From: an uncultured Pseudodesulfovibrio sp.
GTDB lineage: Bacteria; Desulfobacterota; Desulfovibrionia; Desulfovibrionales; Desulfovibrionaceae
DNA: 64,000 nt
Direction of reading: 5' to 3'
Assembly (NCBI RefSeq): GCF_963675635.1
Contig: NZ_OY776488.1
Location: forward strand, 1,959,501-2,023,500
Each line of letters begins with the position of its first letter. Position 1 is the first letter of the stretch. Position numbers and translations under genes: made by a program. Below, piece by piece: positions 34,899 to 43,845 of this stretch. The notes under the pieces were generated by a model, which saw nothing but the letters and a program-made list of their open reading frames with translations, had not been told where the DNA came from and searched no databases.

Positions 34899-35952
34899 CG
34901 GTCTCTGCCCCAGGCTGCATTGATATCCGCCGTCTCGGCAAACTCTCTGGGAAATTTGTGCGCATATATTCAACAAGCCCCTCACGTAGCTGGCAACGTA
35001 AATCCCAAGCAGATGAGGCATCAGGAGAGCTGACTATAGCACGCAGAACCAGTGTCTCAGGTCCGGCATCCGTTACCTGCAGGACACACGTCTTACCATC
35101 CCAAAGTGGTTTTGCCTGGATGCAAAGTCGATTCAACTCTTCGCGCAAGGGGGCCATCTGCACCGTATAGTCAGTGTGGATAAAAACGGACCCTATTATG
35201 TCGGCGTTCTTTTTTGTCCAGTTCTGAAATGGTGTTTCTAAAAAGTACGTCATTGGGACAACAAGCCGTCTTAAATCCCATGTTTTTACGACCACATAAG
35301 TAAATGTTATCTCCTCAATCTTACCCCATTCCCCTTCAACTATGACCACATCATCCAGATTAATCGGATGCGAAAGAGCAATCTGAAGTCCTGCCACCAT
35401 GGCTCCAATTGTTTTCTGGGCGGATAAACCCAATACAATGCTGATAACACCGGCCGAAGCTAGCAGTGTGCCTCCAAGCATCCTGAATTGATCAAAAAGC
35501 ATCAATATGCCGGCGATGGTAAGTGCCCAAATGAGAACGACGATAATTCTTTGGAGAACCTTGACCTTGGTGTGGACCTGCCGAGCCGACAAGTTGTCCT
35601 TAACGTTAATATCATATCGAGATTGGGCCATATCGGAGAACAGGTAGACAATAAGTGTCCCAGCCCAGCCAGCCAAAAGTATCAAAAGAATATCCAGAAG
35701 AGTGTTAACAACTGCCGCTGTTTTTTCATCTATCCCAGCAATGGGTGCGAGCACGACAGCCAACAACACAACACCTGCAAAGGGTAACATGGAGCGTCCC
35801 CTTTTTTTCAATGAGTACAAAAGTGATTCCTTCATGCATACATTTGAATCACCCACTTTACGTATCAATGCCCATCCCCAGACACCCCCGGCAAGAATGA
35901 CAATTGCCAATCCAATTCTTGCCAACCAGGCTGCGGAAATAAGAGTGTTCAT
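34882..35952 (-). CDS. MscS-family mechanosensitive channel
   Basis: A 356-residue channel with about five transmembrane helices. The pore helix and lower vestibule follow the MscS pattern: GLSAQKTIGAMVAGLQIALSHP, then NLDDVVIVEGEWGKIEEITF and VVVKTWDLRRLVVPMTYF. The larger size compared with E. coli MscS (286) reflects extra N-terminal helices, as in YnaI-type channels. ATG at 35952 follows a GGGAGGGGGG site; a six-codon longer frame is less likely. It opens under membrane tension to release solutes. Intact though surrounded by pseudogenes. Confidence 0.9.
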   Translation of the reverse strand: MNTLISAAWLARIGLAIVILAGGVWGWALIRKVGDSNVCMKESLLYSLKKRGRSMLPFAGVVLLAVVLAPIAGIDEKTAAVVNTLLDILLILLAGWAGTLIVYLFSDMAQSRYDINVKDNLSARQVHTKVKVLQRIIVVLIWALTIAGILMLFDQFRMLGGTLLASAGVISIVLGLSAQKTIGAMVAGLQIALSHPINLDDVVIVEGEWGKIEEITFTYVVVKTWDLRRLVVPMTYFLETPFQNWTKKNADIIGSVFIHTDYTVQMAPLREELNRLCIQAKPLWDGKTCVLQVTDAGPETLVLRAIVSSPDASSAWDLRCQLREGLVEYMRTNFPESLPRRRISMQPGAETVTEQP

Positions 35953-36045
35953 CCCCCCTCCCTGTTGCATTTAAAACAACAATATGATGGTATTTAAGAT
36001 ATAGAACACTCATGATGAACGTGTATTATAACTTTTGGAGTTCCA

Positions 36046-36285
36046 ATGCAGACATCAAAACCGGCTCTCAGCCTATGGGATAAAGCCAAAGCATTCGGCA
36101 TGGTCATACTGTTGACTTTATTCATGCTATTTCTTTTTCAAAACATACAACAGGTGGAAGTCTCTTTCCTTTTTTGGACAGTCTCGACTCCACGAGCCCT
36201 TTTACTCCTGGTAACATTAAGCATAGGCCTGATCATTGGATACCTCTTCGCGCAGACAAGAATGTCCAGCTCAAACCGACAATAA
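36046..36285 (+). CDS. LapA/DUF1049-family small membrane protein
   Basis: A 79-residue protein with two transmembrane helices (about 15-36 and 44-68) and the family pattern FQNIQQVEVSFLFW between them, then LLLVTLSIGLIIGYLFA. Lipopolysaccharide assembly protein A has this layout. GGAG lies 7 bases before the ATG. It stands alone; the usual neighbour lapB is not here. Confidence 0.78.
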   Translation: MQTSKPALSLWDKAKAFGMVILLTLFMLFLFQNIQQVEVSFLFWTVSTPRALLLLVTLSIGLIIGYLFAQTRMSSSNRQ

Positions 36286-36303
36286 AAATGAGGGACTATT
36301 ATA

Positions 36304-36640
36304 GCACGCTTTCTTAAAAAAATATGACAAGAAGCCGGTATGCCACCGGGGTCACTTATTTTCATCAGGCGACAAAAACCGTAACACCCCGTCTGCGAAT
36401 CATTGATTTTGACATTGGGATGATGCGGGATGAATTCATTCAAACACTTGATGATGTTATCTGGGCAAAAGAAACCAACACGACAAGTTGAATCAACATC
36501 GATGGTCTCCATGAAACTGAAATCATCAAGAGCGTGGGCGACAATTTCAGTCTCCCGTTAATGATGCTCAAGGACATTCTGAACACTAGGCAAAGACCAA
36601 AGATTGAACTGGCGAAAAACATTTATCAACTTCAGAACGT
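36304..36640 (+). pseudogene. Remnant of a CorA-type magnesium transporter (N-terminal part)
   Basis: Fragments match the CorA N-terminal domain in order: RFLKK and EAGMPPGSLIFI in one frame, then after a shift RIIDFDIG, and INIDGLHETEIIKSVGDNF with LKDILNTRQRPKIE, the family's most conserved cytosolic motifs. The Trp codon normally before INIDGLH is TGA here. The membrane helices and GMN motif are absent, so this is a truncated, dead gene. Limits are approximate. Confidence 0.75.
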
Positions 36641-36779
36641 AAACTCTTCTTGTAGGGTCGTTTTGAGAAAGCGACGTACTCATAATTATTTTTTGGCTAT
36701 TTCTTGCTAATTTGAGTCTTGTTTAATTGCACAAGTCCTCCTCGTCGATGAACTCCACATTAACAACCTGTCCAAAAAA

Positions 36780-37227
36780 ACCGCACTCACCTCGCAATCG
36801 CCGCGAGGGTTGGACCGATCACCCGTGGCAGAGTCGCTCTTCGTCATTTGTCATGGATGAAAACTCCCTGCTTGCAACAGAAAGATACGTCAAACAGAAC
36901 CCTGTCAAATCAGGAATAGTGACATACCCGGCATATTACAGATGAAGCAGCACCTTAGCCCACCTTGCAGCCGAAGATGACCATTCGGCTAAGACTGTTC
37001 TACCACTCAAGTTGGTAACGGATTAGCGTTCATTCCTTGATGGCAAAGAAGAGGACTGCCTCAAAACAACGATACACCAACAAGAGATAGGTATGGTGTC
37101 CCCCTATTTCATCCCCCTATTTCAAGAAGCGACTTTATTCGTTGGCAACAAAGAACTCCGGACCGGGCTACTTGGTGAGTATTGCTTTATTGCGCCTGAA
37201 TTAAGGATGAAGTTGCTTATGGCATAA
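36780..37227 (+). pseudogene. Remnant of a REP-associated (Y1/IS200-like) transposase
   Basis: The translated frame has RNRREGWTDHPWQSRSSSF, then MDENSLLATERYVKQNPVKS and, after an in-frame TGA in place of Trp, SSTLAHLAAEDD and, past a second stop, RSFLDGKEED. This is the C-terminal half of REP-associated tyrosine transposases (NxREGWTGHLWQ...RYVExNPVRAG...WSSxxAHL). The N-terminal HUH motif and catalytic Tyr region are gone. I saw no matching terminal REP repeats nearby. Limits are approximate. Confidence 0.72.
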
Positions 37228-37542
37228 GCCCTTCTCCTAGATGACCAATGGCACGATTTGCCTGCTGGTAGCCGCTCGGTATGTTGGACTCTCTCTCACC
37301 AAGGTCGGGATCGTCAGTTCTTCTGAAAATAGACAGATGGATCAGCACAAACACGCATTTCATATCCAGAGACAGTCTCCTGTAAATACGGTCCTCTTGC
37401 TGCAGTTGGTGCCGAGTTGAAGACGACTGCTTAGGAAAGTCCTTTAGACGACACTGTTTTTTGACTGCCCTGTATCCATTGCAGGAAGAGACATGTGGCC
37501 CAAGAGGTCAGAGCAGAAGAAAAGATCCACCCCTCAATTTCG
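37228..37542. other. Non-coding, probably decayed sequence
   Basis: All frames are broken every 30-40 codons. Short protein-like runs occur on the plus strand (for example LLLDDQWHDLPAGSRSV near 37235), which suggests further gene decay, but no family could be assigned. The last 100 bases are the 3' flank of the GFA-family gene. Confidence 0.4.
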
Positions 37543-37956
37543 TCACGCCTTATCCTCTTCTGGAAGTTGATCGAACTTAGGGACTTTCTCCAACTTTTCA
37601 TCCCAGTTAGCCTTTTTGGAATAGAAAATATGACCATCAGGTTGAAGCGGCACATCACAATCAAGACTCCCCGCCGGAACAACAAGGAGCGTCCCTCCCA
37701 TCTGAAGGTTTGGAAGAGCCGACCCGCAATCAATGCAGAAACTCTTGATATGCCCGGTTGAATTAAAATCAAATGTTCTCACGTTGTCCTCACCAGACTT
37801 CCACCGCAGTCTGGCTGTCGATGAAAAAAGATTTGCCGCATGCGCTGAGCCTGTATCCTTACGACAACGCTCACAATGACAGAGGAAAAAACTATCAAAT
37901 TCTCCGTTAATCTCGAAAGCAACCTTACCACAAAGACATGTCCCTACATACTTCAC
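37543..37956 (-). CDS. GFA-family (DUF636) zinc protein
   Basis: A 137-residue protein of the glutathione-dependent formaldehyde-activating enzyme fold. The zinc-binding Cys pattern is CLCGKV near the N-terminus, LCHCERCRKDTGSAHA in the middle, then FCIDCGSAL. Most family members are not real Gfa enzymes, so the reaction is unknown. The open frame is intact with normal length, unlike the surrounding remnants. Confidence 0.82.
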   Translation of the reverse strand: MKYVGTCLCGKVAFEINGEFDSFFLCHCERCRKDTGSAHAANLFSSTARLRWKSGEDNVRTFDFNSTGHIKSFCIDCGSALPNLQMGGTLLVVPAGSLDCDVPLQPDGHIFYSKKANWDEKLEKVPKFDQLPEEDKA

Positions 37957-38323
37957 TAGACCACCTCTGAATAGTCGCCGTTGATGCCGTCAGAACAGAT
38001 GGCATACCAAGTTGAACAGTTGACGAATAGGGAGTTTTCTCCATTCCTCAACTCATGATTTCGCTCCCGACCAACTCGATTAACGAGTCGCCAAAAGAAA
38101 CTTTCATTCTCAAAAAAAATATCCATGTGCAGTGGAAACTGAACACGAGGAACAGAATATATGCAAATATGAATTTTTTAAACAAACGCGCTTGCTTTTG
38201 ATAATGAAAGTCGATATCAATTAAATCCATGACGTGTTCACACACAGCAAAGATAAGAAAAACACGCCATCCACAGGCAATATCCTTAGTGTGAAAAATG
38301 ACAACAACAATCCGGGAGACCTC
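37957..38323. other. Intergenic region, no supported gene
   Basis: AT-rich 367-base gap. A hydrophobic minus-strand frame (38048-38245, 65 codons) could encode one membrane helix but begins with GTG, lacks a ribosome site and resembles nothing known. No strong hairpin or promoter stands out. Confidence 0.5.
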
Positions 38324-38473
38324 ATGACATTCAGGACAAGCATCAACAGCAATGGCAATCCACAGAAATTCCTGAAACGTGGATTCAAATCCATGTTTCC
38401 AAACTATGATGAACAGAAAAAGACACCCCCTGCTGACACTGAACAGACAGGCAAACCCAAAACGTCTTCATAA
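38324..38473 (+). CDS. Possible 49-residue small protein
   Basis: ATG at 38324 is preceded by GGGAGA at a good distance. The product is basic then Thr/Pro/Lys-rich (MTFRTSINSNGNPQKFLKRG to TGKPKTSS), without membrane helix or Cys. A 30-codon longer frame starts at 38234. No family recognised; this may be a real small protein or chance. Confidence 0.3.
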   Translation: MTFRTSINSNGNPQKFLKRGFKSMFPNYDEQKKTPPADTEQTGKPKTSS

Positions 38474-38735
38474 GCCAGAGACACAGCAACCTGCGCTTAC
38501 GAATTTGATCTCGAAACACGACGGTTGATGTCTTAAAGATCAGGCAGTAAGAAAACTATTCGAGACAGTGTAAGGATTTATACCTCCACAGGCGAAGAAT
38601 TCAGATACACAACCGAAGGCAAATGCGATAAATAGAGGACCGAACCAACGACGCCTCGGCAAGGTAATCGGTACCGACCAAGGGAAAGCGCACTCCAGTG
38701 CGTCTCGCGTAATGTGTTCATCAAGGAAAACCATC

Positions 38736-39128
38736 ATGCAAATATCCGTGACCACACCGGCCCTGCTCTTTCCTGCCATTTCACTTTTCATGCTCGCCTT
38801 CACCAACCGCTTCCTTTCACTTGGAAGTCGCATCAGGAACCTGCATGATCAGTATCGAGACTCAAAAGATGATTCCATCCGTGAACAGATTGAAAACCTG
38901 CGGGTACGGGTCCATATGATCCGCCACATGCAGGGCTTCGGGGTCATGTCCATGCTCGCATGCATCTTTTCGATGATCTTCATCTTTCAGGACTGGGCGC
39001 TTGCCGGACAAATTCTGTTCGGTCTGAGTTTACTCTTTCTCATCATTTCACTCGTCATCTCCTTTTTGGAAATCCGCATCTCCATCAACGCTCTGGATAT
39101 TCTGCTCAAGGACATGGAACAGGGTTAA
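38736..39128 (+). CDS. DUF2721-family membrane protein
   Basis: A 130-residue protein with three hydrophobic helices. The family start ISVTTPALLFPAISLFMLAF is followed by NRFLSLGSRIRNLHDQY, the conserved cytosolic helix, then two helices after RHMQGFG. AAGGA precedes the ATG at 38736; the frame opens eight codons earlier. Function unknown for the family. A terminator follows. Confidence 0.78.
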   Translation: MQISVTTPALLFPAISLFMLAFTNRFLSLGSRIRNLHDQYRDSKDDSIREQIENLRVRVHMIRHMQGFGVMSMLACIFSMIFIFQDWALAGQILFGLSLLFLIISLVISFLEIRISINALDILLKDMEQG

Positions 39129-39135
39129 CGCATAA

Positions 39136-39170
39136 GAAAAGGCCCGGGATTCACATCCAGGGCCTTTAAA
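39136..39170. terminator. Intrinsic terminator after the DUF2721 gene
   Basis: Stem AAAGGCCC-GGGA / TCC-AGGGCCTTT with one mismatch and a 6-base loop, followed by AAAAATT; it lies between converging genes and may serve both. Confidence 0.65.
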
Positions 39171-39188
39171 AATTCGTTATGGTCGAGG

Positions 39189-39674
39189 CTAAATATACAA
39201 AGCCTTGAAATTCTGTTCCACATCAGGAAACTTCTTGAAATCACTGTATTCCCGAGCGGCCTTCTCCATATAAGAGACCATCTGCTTCACAAGGCCGTCT
39301 CGCTTGACTTTGCGAGTCCAGGACCGAACCTCACAATCTCCATCTGTTTCCAGAATGAGCGACCATGCCATCTCTGTAGAGCTCTTGACCCTTTCTGATC
39401 CGTCTTTGACATCCAGCGTCAGTATAACCTGGGTGAATGTACCGCGATGCTTGTCGACAGACCGGTTGATTGTGGATATCTCAGCCTTGGTAAGCCGCAA
39501 CTCTTCCAGACTGACCGCCCCTCTGACACAGACCAGGCCGGACAGTCCTCCACCAGGTATCTGCGTCACCGTGAGAAGTCCCACCTTGAAAACCACTATA
39601 CCGAGCAGCACGATCAACACCGTTATCGCACCAACGACAAAAGGCCTTCGAGCCTTCTGACTCTTGCAAACCAT
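39189..39674 (-). CDS. Membrane-anchored protein of unknown function (161 aa)
   Basis: A basic N-terminus (MVCKSQKARRP), one transmembrane helix (about residues 13-33), then a periplasmic domain of about 125 residues with alternating strands (TFTQVILTLDVKDGS, WSLILETDGDCEVRSW). No motif known to me. The open frame extends 11 codons upstream; ATG at 39674 with GAG is the likely start, since it puts the positive residues directly before the helix. Confidence 0.55.
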   Translation of the reverse strand: MVCKSQKARRPFVVGAITVLIVLLGIVVFKVGLLTVTQIPGGGLSGLVCVRGAVSLEELRLTKAEISTINRSVDKHRGTFTQVILTLDVKDGSERVKSSTEMAWSLILETDGDCEVRSWTRKVKRDGLVKQMVSYMEKAAREYSDFKKFPDVEQNFKALYI

Positions 39675-39938
39675 CTCTATACCGCCTAAAAATACAATAT
39701 TACCCAATAAATAGGGTGTGGAAAAACTATTTCAGCAAAAATTTTTTAAATCATTTTAACACTCTTGGCAAATGATATTTCATCACATGATTTAAGCACA
39801 GACCAACAAGATGCACTCTCTCAATACAAATACAAGAACTTCCCACAATTACTTGAAAGCTGACCATGCAGGCATACATGCTATCAATAATATAACGCTA
39901 TTGAATGTTGCTCACCAATAGGATAAATTCATTACCAA

Positions 39939-41216
39939 ATGGTAGGAAATAACTATACAGAATATCGAATCCCCGTGGATCAACTCAGACCTGGGGTCTT
40001 CATCAGGTTGGAAAAAACAAACTGGTTTGATCACCCGTTTCTGTTTAGCAACTTCAAAGTCAAAGACCATAAACAAGTCGCTCTCATCCAGAAACTGGGC
40101 ATTTCCCACGTACTCTGCATTCCGGAAAAAAGCGATGTCCTCCCGCTGAAGGCTAATGAAAAGCTCACGCCTCAGGTGGACAGCGAAAAAGAATTTTCCC
40201 AGGAAGTCATCGACCACCTCTGGGAGATCAAAAATGAACGCACTCGCCGCCTCAAACAGAAAAAAGAACACATCGCGCTGTGCGAAAAACGTTTTGCCAT
40301 TTGTATCAAAACGTTCAACGCCATCCTCAAAGGCGTTATTGGTGGAGACATCCAATCCCTGGAAGACGCCATTGGATTTGTGAACAGATTAACCGACTAC
40401 TTCCTGAATGACCGTGAATCCACACTGCATCTGATGCACGTCATGAGCAAGGAAGAAGCCACGTATTCCCACCCAATGAACGTGGCAATACTCTCCATGA
40501 TTGTCGGCAAGGAAATCGGGTTGACCGAAGAGGAAATGACAACTCTCGGTCTGGGGGCACTCTTTCACGACATTGGCAAAGACCGAATTCCCAAAAAGAT
40601 TCTTAAAAAGCGTGGAGAATTGACCCGGCCCGAGCAGGAAATAATGGAACAGCACCCGGCCTTCGGCGCGGGGGTGTTGGCCAACATAGACCTCTTTCCC
40701 AAAGGAGTTGTCACCATTGTCGCCCAGCACCACGAACGCATGGACGGTTCAGGTTACCCTGAGGGACTACGGGAAGACGAGATTTACAGACTCGCACGCA
40801 TCGTGGGCATTGCAGATGCCTACGACAATCATTGCAATCATGCTGACCCCATGAATTCAATGACCCCGTATCTTGCGCTGTCCTACATGTTCGGACATCA
40901 GAAACACGTTTTCGACGTGGAGCACCTGGCCCTGTTCATCCGCTGTCTCGGCGTATACCCCCCGGGTACTGTCGTTGAGTTGTCCAACGGCGATATCGGC
41001 ATGGTCATGGCGGTAAACCCGAAAAACCAGCTCAACCCGAGCGTGATGCTGTACGACCCCGATGTTCCCAAAAAGGAAGCCCTCATTGTCGATCTGGCGG
41101 ACGAGCCCGATCTCAAAGTTGAAAAATCCATTCGACTGGCGCAACTCTCTCAGGAAGCACACGATTATCTCTCACCCAGAGCAAAGATCACCTACTACGT
41201 CGACCCGACACAATAA
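39939..41216 (+). CDS. HD-GYP protein with N-terminal DUF3391-like domain
   Basis: A 425-residue cytosolic protein. The N-terminal DUF3391-like region (about 1-125) starts YRIPVDQLRPGVFI and has KLGISHVLCIP. The HD-GYP domain (about 150-340) has SHPMNVAI, LGALFHDIGKDRIP and HHERMDGSGYPEG, all catalytic elements intact, so c-di-GMP phosphodiesterase is likely. A beta-rich tail of about 80 residues (VELSNGDIGMVMAVN) follows. The start at 39939 has AAATGG rather than a strong ribosome site. Transcribed alone, toward the converging hybrid kinase. Confidence 0.9.
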   Translation: MVGNNYTEYRIPVDQLRPGVFIRLEKTNWFDHPFLFSNFKVKDHKQVALIQKLGISHVLCIPEKSDVLPLKANEKLTPQVDSEKEFSQEVIDHLWEIKNERTRRLKQKKEHIALCEKRFAICIKTFNAILKGVIGGDIQSLEDAIGFVNRLTDYFLNDRESTLHLMHVMSKEEATYSHPMNVAILSMIVGKEIGLTEEEMTTLGLGALFHDIGKDRIPKKILKKRGELTRPEQEIMEQHPAFGAGVLANIDLFPKGVVTIVAQHHERMDGSGYPEGLREDEIYRLARIVGIADAYDNHCNHADPMNSMTPYLALSYMFGHQKHVFDVEHLALFIRCLGVYPPGTVVELSNGDIGMVMAVNPKNQLNPSVMLYDPDVPKKEALIVDLADEPDLKVEKSIRLAQLSQEAHDYLSPRAKITYYVDPTQ

Positions 41217-41456
41217 GCTTTTATAGGTGGGCTACTGCCTTTTTTTGATTGAGAGCGTGCTTGCGGTGAACGTTTGTTCGTTATTGTTACAAAGATTCGC
41301 CTTGACCGCGACCTGCTCTCTGCGAGGTGGCAAAGAGCGTCTTCTTCGCTATGATCGTAAAAACACGCAAGAACCTATACACGGCTCCGCTGCCCGCAAA
41401 GGGCATGAAATGCCTTGGCACTCCAGCATTCAACAATAGTTCATCTTTCAAATAAA

Positions 41457-41481
41457 AAGGCCGCTTTCAAAGCGGCCTTTC
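41457..41481. terminator. Bidirectional terminator between converging signalling genes
   Basis: AAAGGCCGCTT / AAGCGGCCTTT with a 3-base TCA-type loop, A-rich on the left and TTCC on the right. It lies 12 bases beyond the stop of the minus-strand kinase. Confidence 0.8.
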
Positions 41482-41492
41482 CTTTATCTTGT

Positions 41493-43682
41493 TCAACTAT
41501 TCGCCAACAGGCGGCTAATTGCCCCCATAAGGTCATGTTTCAATATGGGCTTCATGATGAACTCACCAATCCCGATATCCCGCAACCGATCATACGACAC
41601 GGCATCAGAAAAACCAGTACACAAAATAATCGGGATGTTCGGACGCAGTTTGAGCACTTCACGCGCAAACTCCATACCGGTCATATTAGGCATGGTCTGG
41701 TCGGTAATAATCAAATCAAAATCATTGGCCTTGTACTTAAAGGCCTCCAAAGCCTCGACGCTGGAAGTACGGGTAACCACTTCAAACCCACAGGATTCAA
41801 GCATCTCTCGCCCGATATCCGTAAGCGGTTTTTCGTCATCAACGAACAGGATACGCCCCTCACGAAAGACGAGATCTGCAGGAATATCGGCATCCGAAAG
41901 CTTGATCTCCGAACTCTTGGGAAGAAATACGTGGAATGTAGCACCATGTCCGGGTCTGTTTTCCAACTCAAGGTACCCATCATGCCGTTTCACGATACCG
42001 TGCACCATAGCCAACCCCATGCCGGTGCCCTCGCCCTGCTTCTTGGTGGTGAAAAACGGGTCGAACACCCTATCCGTCACCTCCGGATCAATTCCAGGCC
42101 CGGTATCGGCTACAGTCAATCGTACAAACCGTTCGGGGTTGCCCAAGTCTTCCGGTGGCACCACTTTATCCATACTGGAAACATCTGCCAAAGTGACGGT
42201 CAGCGTACCGCCGGTTCCCCGCATGGCAAAGGATGCGTTACCGCACAGGTTGAGCATAATCTGATGAATCTGCGTGGGATCAGCCATGACATGATCCTGA
42301 TCGGTCTCCATCCGAGAAATGATTTCCACATTGGAGGGGACCGAAGAACGCAGCATCTTGAGAGCTTCCTTGATAAGCGGCGTCAGCGTCATGGCATGTC
42401 GCTCCTGTGGCCCCTGACGCGAAAAATTAAGAATCTGCGTTACGAGATCTCGGGCGCGCTTCCCTGCTCGAGAAATTTCCTTGATCCGCCGATCCAGCCC
42501 GGACTCAGCCTCGGCACTCGATTCAATTATTTCAGCGTAACCAAGAATAACACCCAGAATGTTGTTGAAATCGTGAGCAATGCCACCTGCCAAAGTGCCA
42601 AGCGCCTCCATTTTCTGGGATTGTCGAAGTTGGTCTTCAAGTCGTTTCGGCTCAGAAATATCAACGATATACCCTCGATATTCCTGCGCCTGCCCGCTGT
42701 CGTCCATCACGGTATCGCAACTGACCAAAAGGTATTTGCGCAAGGCTCCATGCCGAAAGATGACCTCCTGATTGGAAAGCCTGCCCAATCCCGCAAGAAG
42801 GTCACGTAAGGACTCGGAAGCCCCCATCCCATCCCACACGGTAAATATATTCATACCGTGAGCGTCCTGTGGTGAAGTAAAACCAAAAAGGTCTGCAAAA
42901 GCCACGTTGCAATCGAGAATCAACCCCTCACTGTCTGCGGCAAAGTTACCCGTGATATCCTTCTCGAACAGCAGGCGATACCGTTGTTCGCTGGATTGCA
43001 GTTGCCTGAGCACCGCAGCACGTTTGGCGATATCCAGCCGGAGTCTGCGGTTTGCAGCATTCAATTCGGAGGTTCGGGCCTCGACCTTGACGGCCAGAGT
43101 TTCGTTGAGGTCTCGCAACCTATTTTCCACATCCCACTTGGAACACAGAGACAGAGCAATCTGTTTGAGTTCCGGCGAACGGAAAGGCTTCTGAATAAAG
43201 AGCAATTTGTCAGGCGGCGGGACGCGACGGTTGATTTCTTTCAGAGGGATATTGTGCATTGCCGACAGCAGGACTATCTCCAGATTGGAGTCCATGGCCC
43301 GAACATTTGCCGCCACGTCCAGACCCTTCAGGGATTCTTCCGCTCCTGACAGATGAATATCAATAAGGGCAATAGTGAACGGTTCGCCCTGTTTCTGAGC
43401 ATGCATCATGGCAGAAAGCGCATCTTCAGGCGTCGATGTCTGCACGATATCAAACACGGGATTGGTTTTTTCTGCGTCAATTTCTTCTCGTGAAGGAAGC
43501 CGGACTTCATCGCTGAACAACGCTTCAAGCGCCAATGGCTCCTCACTTTCATAGCAAAGAATGTCACGATAGAGGGTGAGCATGGACTCGTCATGATCTA
43601 CTGCAAGAACGCGAAAGCGTGTTTTCATTTCTGTTGCCAAATCTTGTCTCCCCGATTGGCTCAAGTCCCTGATTGATGACAT
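41493..43682 (-). CDS. REC-PAS-HisKA-HATPase-REC hybrid histidine kinase
   Basis: A 729-residue soluble kinase. An N-terminal receiver (about 20-170; VLAVDHDES, Asp in ALIDIHLSG), a coiled coil, PAS (about 245-360), HisKA with LAGGIAHDFNNILGVILGYA (the HDFNN class), HATPase_c with DTGPGID and GMGLAMVHG, then a C-terminal receiver with FVDDEKPL and IITDQTMPNMTG. No membrane helices, so it receives its input from another phosphodonor or a cytosolic signal. The start is uncertain: ATG 43682 gives 18 residues before the REC; ATG 43628 starts right at it. Read in the same direction as the tad operon but behind its terminator. Confidence 0.88.
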   Translation of the reverse strand: MSSIRDLSQSGRQDLATEMKTRFRVLAVDHDESMLTLYRDILCYESEEPLALEALFSDEVRLPSREEIDAEKTNPVFDIVQTSTPEDALSAMMHAQKQGEPFTIALIDIHLSGAEESLKGLDVAANVRAMDSNLEIVLLSAMHNIPLKEINRRVPPPDKLLFIQKPFRSPELKQIALSLCSKWDVENRLRDLNETLAVKVEARTSELNAANRRLRLDIAKRAAVLRQLQSSEQRYRLLFEKDITGNFAADSEGLILDCNVAFADLFGFTSPQDAHGMNIFTVWDGMGASESLRDLLAGLGRLSNQEVIFRHGALRKYLLVSCDTVMDDSGQAQEYRGYIVDISEPKRLEDQLRQSQKMEALGTLAGGIAHDFNNILGVILGYAEIIESSAEAESGLDRRIKEISRAGKRARDLVTQILNFSRQGPQERHAMTLTPLIKEALKMLRSSVPSNVEIISRMETDQDHVMADPTQIHQIMLNLCGNASFAMRGTGGTLTVTLADVSSMDKVVPPEDLGNPERFVRLTVADTGPGIDPEVTDRVFDPFFTTKKQGEGTGMGLAMVHGIVKRHDGYLELENRPGHGATFHVFLPKSSEIKLSDADIPADLVFREGRILFVDDEKPLTDIGREMLESCGFEVVTRTSSVEALEAFKYKANDFDLIITDQTMPNMTGMEFAREVLKLRPNIPIILCTGFSDAVSYDRLRDIGIGEFIMKPILKHDLMGAISRLLANS

Positions 43683-43739
43683 GTTTTCAAAGGAAATATA
43701 GTGAACTCCGCCTGAAAAGGAAAGGGTGCTTCCAAAAGA

Positions 43740-43784
43740 ACGCACCCCGGACCGGCCAGGGAATTCCTGCCAGACCGGGGTGCT
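43740..43784 (-). terminator. Terminator of the tad operon
   Basis: A two-part stem: outer GCACCCCGG / CCGGGGTGC and inner GGCCAGG-type / CCTGCC pairing, followed on the minus strand by TTCTTTT. It lies 62 bases beyond the stop of the TPR-SPOR gene. Confidence 0.8.
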
Positions 43785-43845
43785 GTGCATTTCAGTTTTT
43801 TAAGATTTTCACACCATGTTCGAACTCGTTAACCGCTTTGCTCGT

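Noticed and set aside
36780-37227. Functional transposable element
   Set aside because: The transposase has in-frame stops and lacks its N-terminal catalytic half; no terminal repeats were found.
38048-38245. 65-codon hydrophobic minus-strand frame
   Set aside because: GTG start without ribosome site and AT-driven hydrophobicity; not convincing as a gene.
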